DNA of 64,000 nucleotides from Sphingomonas sp. HF-S4 (GTDB lineage: Bacteria > Pseudomonadota > Alphaproteobacteria > Sphingomonadales > Sphingomonadaceae), in NCBI RefSeq assembly GCF_032911445.1, contig NZ_JAWJEJ010000001.1, positions 3,286,001 through 3,350,000 of the forward strand, written 5' to 3'. Shown piece by piece: positions 45,878 to 54,629 of this stretch. The first letter of the stretch is position 1, and every line of letters starts with the position of its first letter. A program made the translations under genes and the position numbers. Under the pieces are notes generated by a model. It was not told where the DNA came from and ran no database searches. It was given only the letters and a program-made list of their open reading frames with translations.

Positions 45878-46294
45878 ATGCCGATCAGATCTCTCCCCAA
45901 GTTCTCTGCCGTGCTTCTGCTGTTGTGCGGATCCGCCGCGGGCGCCGAAAACGTCGCCACGGGCACCTTGAACATTCGCCTGACCGTGCCGGTGGTGTGC
46001 AATGTCAGCCATCAAAGCGCGATCAGCCAGGCGGGCGCGGGCTATCGCCTGGGAGCGCTGCGCGAGTTCTGCAATTCACCGCGCGGCTATGCGCTGGTGG
46101 TCAACTATGCGCCGGGCTCGATGAAGGGCGCCGTCGTCGCGGTGGGCGAAGAGCGCGTCGTACTCGACGGCTCGGGCCGCGCGGTGATCAGCCAGGCCCA
46201 GGGGCCGCGCATCCGCGACCGTGAAGTCTTTGCCGAGCCCGGCGCCGCCGGCTTCGACACCGACCGTCTCGAATTCAACCTCGAAACCATCTAG
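45878..46294 (+). CDS. small secreted pilin-like protein
   Basis: A 138-residue exported protein starting MPIRSLPKFSAVLLLL, with the signal peptide ending at AGAE (about residue 23). The mature part begins VATGTLNIRLTVPVVCNVSH and ends DRLEFNLETI, a beta-strand-rich pattern with two Cys (VVCN and REFCNS) like small pilus subunits. Divergent from the pilus operon, which supports a role there. Family not recognised. Confidence 0.6.
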   Translation: MPIRSLPKFSAVLLLLCGSAAGAENVATGTLNIRLTVPVVCNVSHQSAISQAGAGYRLGALREFCNSPRGYALVVNYAPGSMKGAVVAVGEERVVLDGSGRAVISQAQGPRIRDREVFAEPGAAGFDTDRLEFNLETI

Positions 46295-46389
46295 CCATAG
46301 GCCGGGCCGGGCCCGACTGTCCCGGATTGAACCTGTCGCCGTTCCGGAAGCCGTTGCGCGGATTCCGGAACGGCCTCTATTTTGGGCGC

Positions 46390-46692
46390 ATGGAAACGCC
46401 CGTCCAACCGAAGGATCTCACGGAGGTCGTCGATACGCTGATCGAGGCGCAGGCGCTGCTCGCTTCGTCGATCTATATCGACCTCGTCAATCTCGGGCTG
46501 ATCGATGCCGACGCCGCCGCGCGCCGGCTCCACGCCTTGGGCGACATCGCCGCCAGCCCGCTCCAACGCCACCCGGACGTCGCCGCCGCGCTGGGCGACC
46601 GCATCCGCAGCTATGCCGATGGCCTCGCCCGGGCGGACCGCAGCGACAAGGCGCGGGCGCAGCTTCGCGTCGTAGGCGGCAGCCAGGCCTGA
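46390..46692 (+). CDS. hypothetical protein (100 aa)
   Basis: A short, mainly helical soluble protein (METPVQPKDLTEVVDTLIEA, then QALLASSIYIDLVNLGLI and helices to the C-terminus). No signal peptide or domain recognised. It lies between the secreted pilin-like gene and the convergent winged-helix regulator, three bases from the latter's stop. Could be a partner of the regulator. Confidence 0.5.
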   Translation: METPVQPKDLTEVVDTLIEAQALLASSIYIDLVNLGLIDADAAARRLHALGDIAASPLQRHPDVAAALGDRIRSYADGLARADRSDKARAQLRVVGGSQA

Positions 46693-46695
46693 ACC

Positions 46696-47304
46696 TCAGG
46701 CGCGCTGGCGCCCGGCCTCCCCGGCCTCTTCGCCCGGCGCCGCGCGGTTGCGACAATATTCGGGTTTGAGCGCCCAGCCCTGCCCGCGCACCGACTGGAT
46801 GAAATCACGCCCGCCGCTTGCAAGCTTGAGCTTCTGCCGCAAATTGGAAACGAACACGTCGATAATCCCGATAGTCGCCTGCTCGCCATCGGCATAGAGC
46901 GCCTGGTGGAGCTGGCGGCGCGACACCGGCTGCGGCATCGCCTGCCAAAGCAGGTCGAGCACGCGCTTCTCCGATTCGGTAAGTCCGACCTGACGCCGGC
47001 CGACGCGATACTGGTTCTCCTCCTCGCGATAGACGAGCGAGTTGAAATAGTCGGCGCGCGCCTCGCGCGTCCGGCCGCCGCCCTGCTCAAGCGCGGAAAG
47101 GACAAGGCCGACCAGTTCGTCGCGATGCGAGTCGAGCACTGCCTGCAATGCCGGGGATTGGCCGCTTGTCGGCGCCTCCCCCAGCGCGGCCTCGGAGGCG
47201 CGCCGCACCAGATTCAGGGCGTCGTCCACCGTGCGCCGGCTCTCAACGAGCCGTGCCTCGCAATCGCGTAGCAGCCCGACGAGTGAGTCCTTACCGGCCG
47301 GCAC
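46696..47304 (-). CDS. orphan OmpR-type winged-helix regulator without receiver domain
   Basis: 202 residues. The N-terminal half (about 1-90) is a charged helical region with no phospho-acceptor Asp pattern. The C-terminal half (about 95-190) is a winged-helix Trans_reg_C domain: LTESEKRVLDLLWQAMPQPV, SRRQLHQALYADG, IIDVFVSNLRQKLK, VRGQGWALKPEY. It is near the pilus locus and may control it; its own upstream region contains a palindrome. The N-terminus could be a dimerisation or ligand-sensing part. Confidence 0.75.
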   Translation of the reverse strand: MPAGKDSLVGLLRDCEARLVESRRTVDDALNLVRRASEAALGEAPTSGQSPALQAVLDSHRDELVGLVLSALEQGGGRTREARADYFNSLVYREEENQYRVGRRQVGLTESEKRVLDLLWQAMPQPVSRRQLHQALYADGEQATIGIIDVFVSNLRQKLKLASGGRDFIQSVRGQGWALKPEYCRNRAAPGEEAGEAGRQRA

Positions 47305-47665
47305 GAAGATCGGACCTTAAGATGTTTGCGGACTGCCTCGTGGTTCTTTCAGCCATCGCCTCAGCGACGCCGAAGCTACTGGATGCCGCGATAGGCAGAA
47401 CTGGGGCCATTTGAGTCACTGTAAGCCGTTACCCATCCGCAGATTTGAATGTTGGTCAACATTCGTTTCTTATAAGACACACTCTTCTATTATAGAGATA
47501 TAATCAAGAGTGAAACAAATATCATTTTCCATAAACCTATAGTTAAATATTTAATAATCGGTTAATTTCTAATAAGACTTTGTTAGCAAATCTGTTGTGC
47601 TCCCGTGTGGATCGACGCCGGCCGCTCCCTTGCCCCGCCGGGCGTCCGGGCGTAGCTCCACCGCC
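47305..47665. other. AT-rich intergenic region between winged-helix and dipeptidase genes
   Basis: 361 bases. The stretch about 47430-47600 is strikingly AT-rich for this genome. It includes the palindrome at 47447-47464, several TATAAT-like elements (TATTATAGAGATATAATC near 47490-47510) and poly-T/A runs. It must carry the divergent promoters. No gene seen. Confidence 0.5.
47447..47464. promoter_or_regulatory. palindromic operator candidate upstream of the winged-helix gene
   Basis: GAATGTTG-GT-CAACATTC is a perfect 8+8 inverted repeat with a two-base spacer, about 150 bases before the regulator start. The right half shares AACATTC with sites upstream of the major pilin and the NfrB-type gene. 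Autoregulation is proposed. Confidence 0.45.
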
Positions 47666-49078
47666 ATGACCGACTCCGCAAATGCGCTCGCCTATGTCGA
47701 TGCCCATCTCGACGACAGCCTTGACCGCCTGTTCGCGCTGATGCGCGTGCCCTCGATCTCGACCGATCCGGCATATGCCGAGCAGTGCCTTGCCGCCGCG
47801 CAGGTGCTCACCGACGAGCTCGTCGCGCTCGGCTTCGAGGCCCGTGTCGCGCCGACGCCGGGGCACCCGATGGTCGTCGCGCATCACGATGGCGAAGGAC
47901 CACATGTCCTCTTCTATGGCCATTACGACGTCCAGCCGGTCGATCCGCTCGAATTGTGGAAGCGCGACCCTTTCGACCCGGTGCTCGAGACCCGCGCCGA
48001 CGGAAGCAAGGCGATCGTCGGCCGCGGCGCGTCGGATGACAAGGGCCAGCTGCGCACCTTCATCGAGGCATGCCGCGCGTGGAAGGACGTCGAGGGCCGG
48101 CTTCCCGTCCGCGTCACCATCTTGTTCGAAGGCGAAGAGGAATCGGGGTCGGAGAGCCTCGAGCCTTTTCTCCACGCCAATGCCGACGAACTCCGCGCCG
48201 AATTCGCGCTGATCTGCGACACCTCGATGTGGGATACCGCGACGCCGGGTCTGACCATCGGCCTGCGCGGCATGGCCGGCGGCCAGGTCACCGTGCGTGG
48301 CCCATCGCGCGATCTCCATTCGGGGATCTATGGCGGCCCGGCGCGCAATCCGATCCAGGTGCTGACGAACATCCTCGCCGACCTCAAGGATGCCGATGGC
48401 CATGTCACGCTGGCCGGCTTCTATGACAACGTGCATCCCTTGAGCGACGACGTCCAGGCAAGCTGGAACGCGCTCAATTTCGATTCGAAGCAGTTCCTCG
48501 GCGATATTGGGCTCAGCGTTCCCGCAGGCGAGAAGGGCGTCGGCGTGCTCGAGCAGAGCTGGGCGCGGCCAACTGCGGAGATCAACGGCATCTGGGGTGG
48601 CTATATCGGCGAAGGCTTCAAGACCGTGATTCCCGCCGAGGCGCATGCTAAGATCAGCTTCCGCCTCGTCGGAGGCCAGGATCCCGACCAGGTCTGGGCG
48701 GCGTTCGAGGACCATGTCCGCTCACGCCTGCCCGCGGACTGTTCGGCCGAGTTCAACGTCCGCGGGGGATCGAAGGCGATCAGCCTGGCGAGCGACAGCC
48801 CGCCGCTCGCCGCGACGCGTGCCGCGCTCGACGCCGAATGGGGCAAGTCGGCGCTACTCGCCAGCGGCGGATCGATCCCGGTAGTCAATTCGATCCGCTC
48901 GATCCTCGGCATGGACAGCGTGATGGTCGGCTTCGCGCTCAACGACGACAACATCCACTCGCCCAACGAGAAATACGATCTCAACAGCTTCCACAAGGGC
49001 ATCCGTTCCTGGGTACGCATTTTGGGCAAGTTGGGCGAGATGGCGCCAGCCCAGAGCGCCGAAACCGCAGCCGCCTGA
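47666..49078 (+). CDS. M20 family metallodipeptidase
   Basis: A 470-residue zinc peptidase of the M20/M25/M40 group. Metal ligands and motifs: VLFYGHYDVQP (first His, near 89-99), GRGASDDKGQ (bridging Asp), FEGEEESGS (catalytic Glu and ligand) and ICDTSMWD. The dimerisation domain is in the middle, and HSPNEKYDLNSFHKG holds the last His. The carnosinase-like length suggests a cytoplasmic dipeptidase. Start 47666 matches family N-termini. Confidence 0.9.
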   Translation: MTDSANALAYVDAHLDDSLDRLFALMRVPSISTDPAYAEQCLAAAQVLTDELVALGFEARVAPTPGHPMVVAHHDGEGPHVLFYGHYDVQPVDPLELWKRDPFDPVLETRADGSKAIVGRGASDDKGQLRTFIEACRAWKDVEGRLPVRVTILFEGEEESGSESLEPFLHANADELRAEFALICDTSMWDTATPGLTIGLRGMAGGQVTVRGPSRDLHSGIYGGPARNPIQVLTNILADLKDADGHVTLAGFYDNVHPLSDDVQASWNALNFDSKQFLGDIGLSVPAGEKGVGVLEQSWARPTAEINGIWGGYIGEGFKTVIPAEAHAKISFRLVGGQDPDQVWAAFEDHVRSRLPADCSAEFNVRGGSKAISLASDSPPLAATRAALDAEWGKSALLASGGSIPVVNSIRSILGMDSVMVGFALNDDNIHSPNEKYDLNSFHKGIRSWVRILGKLGEMAPAQSAETAAA

Positions 49079-49128
49079 AGCGTTTGCGGAGTTGACAGGG
49101 GCCTGCTCCAAGCCGGATAGGCAGGAGC

Positions 49129-49791
49129 ATGGTTCCCCTTTCGTTCGGCGGTCACGACTTCCAGGCGCTCGCCGAGGGCGCGCTTTACTGGCCCGCCCGG
49201 CGCGCGCTGCTTGTCGCCGACCTGCATTTCGAGAAGGGCAGCTGGTTCGCGAGCAAGGGCCAGATGCTGCCGCCCTATGATTCGCTGGCGACGCTCGCCG
49301 CACTGTCGGCGCTGGTCGATCGCACAACAGCAGCCGAGCTCTGGTGCCTGGGCGACAGCTTCCACGATTCGGCGGGCTGTGAACGCCTGCCCGCCGACGC
49401 GCGCGCGATGCTGACCGGCCTCACCACGCGGCTCGACTGGCACTGGATCACCGGCAACCACGATTCGCTGCTGGTCGACCATTGCGGCGGCACAATCGTC
49501 GAGGAAGCCGAGGTCGACGGGCTCGTGCTTCGCCACGAAGCCGAGCCCGAAGAAACCCGTCCCGAACTCTCGGGCCATTTCCATCCCAAGCTGCGGATCA
49601 ACCTGCGCGGACGCCAGGTGGCGCGGCGCTGCTTTGTCGCCACCGCGACCAAGCTGATCCTCCCCGCCTTCGGCGCACTGACCGGCGGGCTCGACGCACA
49701 TCACTCGGAGATCGTACGCGCCGTCGGCCGCGGCGCGGAAGCACTGGTTGCCCTCGAAGACCGGCTGCTACGCTTTCCGGTCGCCGCTTAG
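49129..49791 (+). CDS. pdeM: ligase-associated DNA damage response endonuclease PdeM
   Basis: A 220-residue calcineurin-like metallophosphoesterase. Metal motifs are VADLHFEKG (residues 30-38), LWCLGDSFHD, WITGNHD and LSGHFHPKL. Usually part of the LigD-associated repair set with a helicase and nuclease; those genes are not in the window. Its stop overlaps the end of the GIN-domain lipoprotein gene on the other strand by four bases. Confidence 0.88.
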   Translation: MVPLSFGGHDFQALAEGALYWPARRALLVADLHFEKGSWFASKGQMLPPYDSLATLAALSALVDRTTAAELWCLGDSFHDSAGCERLPADARAMLTGLTTRLDWHWITGNHDSLLVDHCGGTIVEEAEVDGLVLRHEAEPEETRPELSGHFHPKLRINLRGRQVARRCFVATATKLILPAFGALTGGLDAHHSEIVRAVGRGAEALVALEDRLLRFPVAA

Positions 49792-50507
49792 CCGCAGTGC
49801 GCCTCGCCCGAGCCGACCTTGTTTACCGTGCAATTGGCGCCGCCGCCCAAATCGGCATCGCCCGAACCGACGATCGACACCGATGCCGGACCCTTCACCG
49901 TACCCAGGACATTGCCGGATCCCGCAATCGAAACGTCGGCGCTAGACGCCGTGAGCTTGCGGGCGTTGATATTGCCCGAACCGGCGACAGACGCCGACAA
50001 TTTCGATGCGCTGCCGGCGATATCGAGGTCGCCCGAGCCGGCGACCGACAATTCGGTCGCGTTGCCGCGCAGCTCGGCGACGCGGAGATTGCCCGAGCCC
50101 GAGACCGCGCCATCGAAATCGCCTTCTGCCCGGTCAACGGTCATGTTGCCCGACCCGCCCACTGCCGCGGCAGTCAGCCGTGGCATCACGACATGGACGC
50201 GCGCGCCGCGATCCTTGCCGAACCAGCCATCTTTCGAATCCTTGCGCCCGACGCGCAGCGTGCCGTCGATCACGCGGATGTCTAGCAGGTCCAGCACCTT
50301 CGAATCGCCCTCGGCGGTCACTGCGAAGCTCTTGCCCGTCGTGACGTCGACATCGTCCGATCCGCGCAGCTCGACGCCGGTGAATCCGCTCGCCGCAAAG
50401 CTGCGCGTCGAGCCGGTCCCGCTCGCCTGCGCGGCCTCGCCCTGCTTCTCCCAGTTCGACTGGCATGCCGCCAGCGGCAGCAACGCGATCATTAGCAGCA
50501 TACGCAT
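49788..50507 (-). CDS. head GIN domain (DUF2807) lipoprotein
   Basis: A 239-residue lipoprotein (lipobox LLPLAAC near residue 15). The rest is a right-handed beta-helix-like repeat domain with GSGN/GSGD turns recurring about every 18-20 residues (GGSGNMTVDRAEGDFDGAV, SGSGNLRVAEL, AGSGDLDIAGS, AGSGNINARKL, AGSGNVLGTVKG, VGSGDADLGG). GGGAGAAGGGA precedes ATG 50507. Envelope-associated; function unknown. Confidence 0.85.
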   Translation of the reverse strand: MRMLLMIALLPLAACQSNWEKQGEAAQASGTGSTRSFAASGFTGVELRGSDDVDVTTGKSFAVTAEGDSKVLDLLDIRVIDGTLRVGRKDSKDGWFGKDRGARVHVVMPRLTAAAVGGSGNMTVDRAEGDFDGAVSGSGNLRVAELRGNATELSVAGSGDLDIAGSASKLSASVAGSGNINARKLTASSADVSIAGSGNVLGTVKGPASVSIVGSGDADLGGGANCTVNKVGSGEAHCG

Positions 50508-50561
50508 TCCCTTCTCCCAAACTGTGTATTGCATACACAATACACTAGAAGCCGGACAAGG

Positions 50562-50592
50562 AAAAGGGGCGGCGGTTGCCCACACGCCCCTT
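50562..50592 (-). terminator. rho-independent terminator of carD
   Basis: On the minus strand AAGGGGCG pairs with CGCCCCTT across a loop of about 13 bases, followed by TTCC after the stem's own T pair. 27 bases after the carD stop. Confidence 0.75.
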
Positions 50593-50618
50593 CGCCGTCC
50601 AGCGGTTCGTTCGCCCGA

Positions 50619-51152
50619 TCAGGCGGGAACCTTGTCCTTGTTCCAGATCGCCGCAGCCTTGCGCAGGATGTCGAGGATCTTCTCGAGCGCGGTCGGCTCG
50701 TCGACCTCTTCCATCGCGGCGAGTTCGCGCGCGAGGCGCGATGCAGCCGCTTCGAAGATCTGGCGCTCGGAATAGCTCTGCTCGGGCTGGTCGTCGGCGC
50801 GGAACAGGTCGCGGACCACTTCGGCGATCGACACGAGGTCGCCCGAATTGATCTTCGCCTCATATTCCTGCGCGCGGCGCGACCACATGGTGCGCTTTAC
50901 CTTGGGCTTGCCCTTGAGCGTCTCGAGCGCTTCCTTGAGCGTCTTGTCGCTCGACAGCTTGCGCATGCCGACGCTCTCGGCCTTGTTGGTGGGCACGCGG
51001 AGAGTCATCTTCTCCTTTTCGAAGCGCAGCACGTAGAGCTCGAGCTGCATGCCCGCAATTTCCTGTTTCTGCAGCTCGATCACACGGCCCACGCCGTGCT
51101 TGGGGTAAACGACATAATCGCCGACATCGAAGGACAGCGCCTTGGCAGCCAT
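50619..51152 (-). CDS. carD: CarD family transcriptional regulator
   Basis: A 177-residue RNA-polymerase-binding regulator. The N-terminal RNAP-interaction domain (about 8-65) has FDVGDYVVYPKHGVGRVIEL and YVLRFEKEKMTLRVPT. The C-terminal helical DNA-contact domain has TMWSRRAQEYEAKINSGDLV and LARELAAMEEVDEPTALEKI. CarD stabilises open promoter complexes, notably at rRNA promoters. It is next to fdxA, as in other sphingomonads. A terminator follows. Confidence 0.94.
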   Translation of the reverse strand: MAAKALSFDVGDYVVYPKHGVGRVIELQKQEIAGMQLELYVLRFEKEKMTLRVPTNKAESVGMRKLSSDKTLKEALETLKGKPKVKRTMWSRRAQEYEAKINSGDLVSIAEVVRDLFRADDQPEQSYSERQIFEAAASRLARELAAMEEVDEPTALEKILDILRKAAAIWNKDKVPA

Positions 51153-51402
51153 GTGCTAGAGACCTTTCCGTGAATAACCGGCCCCGAACGATTGCGGCGT
51201 CGACCCGGGCGCATTCTGCGCCGGGCTGGCGGTTCGGGACAACAACCTATGCTTCTCCGGGCGGAAGGGCGATTCATCGCCCCCGTCGCGATCCGTTTAA
51301 CACGGTTGCAATAAAATTACCAGCCGCACGTCATCGGTGCAGCGCATTTATGTGCACTGCGGCAAAGATTCTGCCAAGCCGGTCTCCGCGGCGCGGCGCG
51401 GA
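51153..51402. promoter_or_regulatory. carD promoter region
   Basis: 250 bases between carD and the fdxA stop, with an AT-richer piece at 51290-51330. No other gene or repeat was recognised. Confidence 0.4.
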
Positions 51403-51741
51403 TCAGTTGCCGGTGCCGGGCTCGGGCGAGAAATACTTCTCGAACTTGCCTTCCTCGCCCTTCATCGCATCGGCGTCGGCCGGCGCATCGCCCTTCTGGG
51501 TAATGTTGGGCCATTGCTCCGAATAGGTGCGATTGAGTTCGAGCCACTTTTCGAGCCCATTCTCGGTATCGGGCAGGATCGCCTCGGCCGGGCATTCGGG
51601 CTCGCACACGCCGCAATCGATGCATTCGCTGGGATTGATGACGAGCATGTTCTCGCCCTCATAGAAACAGTCGACCGGACACACCTCGACGCAATCCATG
51701 TACTTGCACCGGATGCAGGCGTCGGTGACGACATAGGTCAT
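51403..51741 (-). CDS. fdxA: seven-iron ferredoxin FdxA
   Basis: A 112-residue electron carrier with clusters bound by [19 protein letters not shown] and [18 protein letters not shown]. The spacing fits a [3Fe-4S]/[4Fe-4S] ferredoxin. A charged C-terminal tail (about 70-112) is typical of the alphaproteobacterial FdxA. Start 51741; the upstream extension overlaps the S4 gene and is not credible. Confidence 0.94.
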   Translation of the reverse strand: MTYVVTDACIRCKYMDCVEVCPVDCFYEGENMLVINPSECIDCGVCEPECPAEAILPDTENGLEKWLELNRTYSEQWPNITQKGDAPADADAMKGEEGKFEKYFSPEPGTGN

Positions 51742-51787
51742 GGCAGGTCGGCTCCCTCGAGCGGCAGGTAACGAAGTTGCGCCCCTG

Positions 51788-52093
51788 CTATGCCCCGGAT
51801 TCTGCAACGTCAACGTTTCTGGGGGCTTGGGTTTCTAGCCGCGTATAAAGCTCCGCTGCCTCGGCGGGGGGCCCGCGGCGTTTGGGCAGCGCCTCGACAC
51901 GGAGCGCGACGACCTTGCCGTAGAGCGGGAAGACGATGATCGATCCGACGCGCACCGGTGCTGCCGAGCGCTCGATCCGCCGGCCGTCGAGCCGGAGCGT
52001 GCCCTTCTCGGCGATCGCCTGCGCGGCGCTGCGCGTCTTGGCCAGTCGCGCGAACCACAGGAAGCGGTCGAGCCGGACGCTCGCGTCAGCCAC
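51788..52093 (-). CDS. S4-domain RNA-binding protein (Hsp15-like)
   Basis: 101 residues: an S4 domain (about 4-60: [34 protein letters not shown]) followed by a basic tail ([20 protein letters not shown]). Hsp15-like proteins bind stalled 50S subunits carrying nascent chains. The GTG start at 52093 overlaps the helicase stop by eight bases (GTGGCTGA), indicating translational coupling. Confidence 0.85.
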   Translation of the reverse strand: MADASVRLDRFLWFARLAKTRSAAQAIAEKGTLRLDGRRIERSAAPVRVGSIIVFPLYGKVVALRVEALPKRRGPPAEAAELYTRLETQAPRNVDVAESGA

Positions 52094-54629
52094 TGCGCAG
52101 CCCCGCGAGCACGGCAAAGGCGTTGTCGGTCGGTGCCGCCTTGGGCTTGGCGGCCGGGGTGAGCCCCTGCCAGATCCAACGCGCGGCCTCGCCCTCGCGC
52201 GTCTTGGCAGTCTTGAAGCCGAGTTGCGCCATCAGCCGCGCCAGTGTCTCGGGCGTCAGGCCGATCGACGTCGCCAGCGCCGGATCGGGAGCGAAGGGCT
52301 TCCGTCCCTGCCGCGCATCGTGCGCCGCACGCGCGATCCGCTCGACCAGGTCGACGCGCACCGCCTGGCTCCCGAGCGGACGGAAGCCGTGGACGAGATC
52401 GGCGCCCGGCGCGCTGCGCGGCAAAACCGTCGCGCCCTCTAGCGGCGCCTCGGCCAGCCCCATCAACTCGCGCCGCCAGCGCGCCGCGACCGGCTTGAGC
52501 AGCGAAGGTGCGAACAGGTCGAGCGTGCCGATCGTGACTCCAATCGCGCGCAGCCGCTTCCGCGCGTCGGGATCGAGTCCCTCGACCAGTGCGGCGGCGG
52601 CGCGGCGCGGCAGCAATCCGCCGGCGTCGAGCAGCGCATTGGCGAGCGCCCGCAGCGGGCCACCGGCGTCGAGGTCGCGGGTTGCGGCATCGAGCTTGCC
52701 AAGCGCGGGGAGATGGCGCGCGACCTGCGCCGAAAACCACGCCTCGAGCCGCGCAAGCACGGCGCTGCGCGCTAACGGATCGAGCACATCGAGCGCCCGA
52801 TCCAGTATGATCTTGGGTCGAACCAGATTTACCCCGGCCTGAAGCGTAGCGATCTGGGCGCCACGCCATTCTATCCTATTGTTCCCCGGCGAAGGCCGGG
52901 GCCCGGACTCAGCGTTGCTACTTTCAAGGCTGGACCCCGGCCTCCGCCGGGGAACAATAGTCAGTTCGTTATCAGCCGCGTTGATCAACGCTTCGCCGCG
53001 AGCGCGGAATTCCCCCGCCAGCCGCTTCTCCGCCGCCGCCAGCAACATCCTCTTGTCGTCGGCGCGTGCCTCCGCCTGTACGGTGAAGCGGAAGCCTTCG
53101 AGCCGCCCGAGCGGGTGCTCCTCGACGCTGACTTCGCCCTCGGGCCCGATCGTCACCGGCAGGTTCGAGGCGTCGGCGCCGATCTGGCGCAGCAGCACCG
53201 TCGTCCGCTTGTCGACGAAGCGCTGGGTCAGGCTGGCGTGGAGCGCGTCGGACAGCTTCTCCTCGATGGCGCGCGTGCGCTCGGCCCAGTGGATCGGATC
53301 CTGCAGCCAATCGGCGCGGTGGGCGATATAGGCCCAGCTCCGCGCCGCCGCGATCCGGCCTGCCAAGGTTTCGACATCGCCGCCCATATTGTCGAGCCGC
53401 GCGATCTCATCGGCGAACCATTGGTGGGGAACATGGCCGTTACCCTCGGACAAATGCCCGAACAATCGCCCGACGAAACGCGCATGCGGATCGACGCCGA
53501 GCTTGCGGAAATCGGGCAGCCCGCACGCCGCCCACAGCCGCGCGACCATCCGCGGCGACCGCACCCGCGAACGCACCCAATCCTCGTCGGCCAGCCGCTT
53601 GAGCACGGCAAGGTCGGTCGCCTGGGGCGCGGCGCGAAGCACCTCATGGTGCGGCTTGGCCTCGAGACTGGCAATCAGCGCATCCAGGCTGGCGAAATCG
53701 GGCCCGCCCTCGCGCCAATAGAGCCGCTCCAGCCGCGGCACCTGGTGCGTCTCGAGCGCAAGGACTTCTTCCAGGGTGAAGGCTCCGGGGCCCTCCTCGT
53801 GCAGCGTGCCGAACGTCCCGTCCTTCTGGTGCCGCCCGGCGCGGCCGGCGATCTGCGCCATCTCGGCAATGGTCAGCCGGCGCTGGCGCCGCCCGTCGAA
53901 CTTGGAGAGCGAGGCGAAGGCGACATGGTTGACGTCCATGTTCAATCCCATGCCGATCGCATCGGTCGCGACGAGATAGTCGACTTCGCCGGCCTGGAAC
54001 ATCGCCACCTGCGCGTTGCGGGTGCGCGGGGAGAGCGCCCCCATCACCACCGCCGCGCCCCCGCGCAACCGCCGCAGCGCCTCGGCCACGGCATAGACTT
54101 CCTCGGCGCTGAACGCGACGATCGCCGAGCGCCGCGGCAGCCGCGAGAGCTTCTTCGCGCCGGCATAGCTCAGCGTCGAGAAGCGCGGCCGCCCGATGAT
54201 CTCGGCATCGGGGACCAGCGCCTTGAGCATCGGCTTCAATGAATCCGACCCCAGGATCATCGTCTCGGCAAAGCCGCGCGCGCGCAGCAGCCGATCGGTG
54301 AACACGTGCCCGCGCTCGGGATCGGCGCCCAATTGCGCCTCGTCGAGCGCGACAAAAGCGACCTCGCGCTCCAACGGCATGCTCTCGGCAGTACACAGCA
54401 GCCACTTGGCCTTGGGCGGGAGGATTTTCTCCTCGCCGGTGATCAGGCCGACATTCTCGACGCCCTTGATCCGAACCACGCGGTCATAGACCTCGCGCGC
54501 CAGCAGCCGCAGCGGGAAGCCGATCATGCCGCTGGCATGGCCGCACATCCGCTCGACCGCGAGATGGGTCTTGCCGGTATTGGTAGGGCCGAGCACTGCG
54601 GTGACCGGCGAACGCGCAAACTGGCTCAT
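52086..54629 (-). CDS. SUV3/MgpS-type RNA/DNA helicase with an in-frame palindromic repeat
   Basis: An 847-residue superfamily 2 helicase. Walker A is GPTNTGKTHLA near residues 14-24, DEAQ replaces DEAD (FVALDEAQLGAD), with TDAIGMGLNMDV and QIAGRAGRH in the second RecA domain. A long C-terminal part follows with a basic tail. At about residues 558-585 the protein contains TIVPRRRPGSSLESSNAES and GPRPSPGNN, which are the translation of an 85-base palindrome. Apart from this the frame is intact. Helicases of this group act in RNA turnover; partner unknown. Confidence 0.87.
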   Translation of the reverse strand: MSQFARSPVTAVLGPTNTGKTHLAVERMCGHASGMIGFPLRLLAREVYDRVVRIKGVENVGLITGEEKILPPKAKWLLCTAESMPLEREVAFVALDEAQLGADPERGHVFTDRLLRARGFAETMILGSDSLKPMLKALVPDAEIIGRPRFSTLSYAGAKKLSRLPRRSAIVAFSAEEVYAVAEALRRLRGGAAVVMGALSPRTRNAQVAMFQAGEVDYLVATDAIGMGLNMDVNHVAFASLSKFDGRRQRRLTIAEMAQIAGRAGRHQKDGTFGTLHEEGPGAFTLEEVLALETHQVPRLERLYWREGGPDFASLDALIASLEAKPHHEVLRAAPQATDLAVLKRLADEDWVRSRVRSPRMVARLWAACGLPDFRKLGVDPHARFVGRLFGHLSEGNGHVPHQWFADEIARLDNMGGDVETLAGRIAAARSWAYIAHRADWLQDPIHWAERTRAIEEKLSDALHASLTQRFVDKRTTVLLRQIGADASNLPVTIGPEGEVSVEEHPLGRLEGFRFTVQAEARADDKRMLLAAAEKRLAGEFRARGEALINAADNELTIVPRRRPGSSLESSNAESGPRPSPGNNRIEWRGAQIATLQAGVNLVRPKIILDRALDVLDPLARSAVLARLEAWFSAQVARHLPALGKLDAATRDLDAGGPLRALANALLDAGGLLPRRAAAALVEGLDPDARKRLRAIGVTIGTLDLFAPSLLKPVAARWRRELMGLAEAPLEGATVLPRSAPGADLVHGFRPLGSQAVRVDLVERIARAAHDARQGRKPFAPDPALATSIGLTPETLARLMAQLGFKTAKTREGEAARWIWQGLTPAAKPKAAPTDNAFAVLAGLRSG
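52876..52960. repeat. 85-base palindromic repeat inside the helicase gene
   Basis: Two 30-base arms (52876-52905 and 52931-52960), CTATTGTTCCCCGGCGRAGG-type sequence, are complementary at about 27 of 30 positions around a 25-base loop. It is read through in frame as part of the helicase and encodes a Pro/Arg/Ser-rich insert. Such palindromes are normally intergenic. Compare Rickettsia palindromic elements. Confidence 0.75.
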
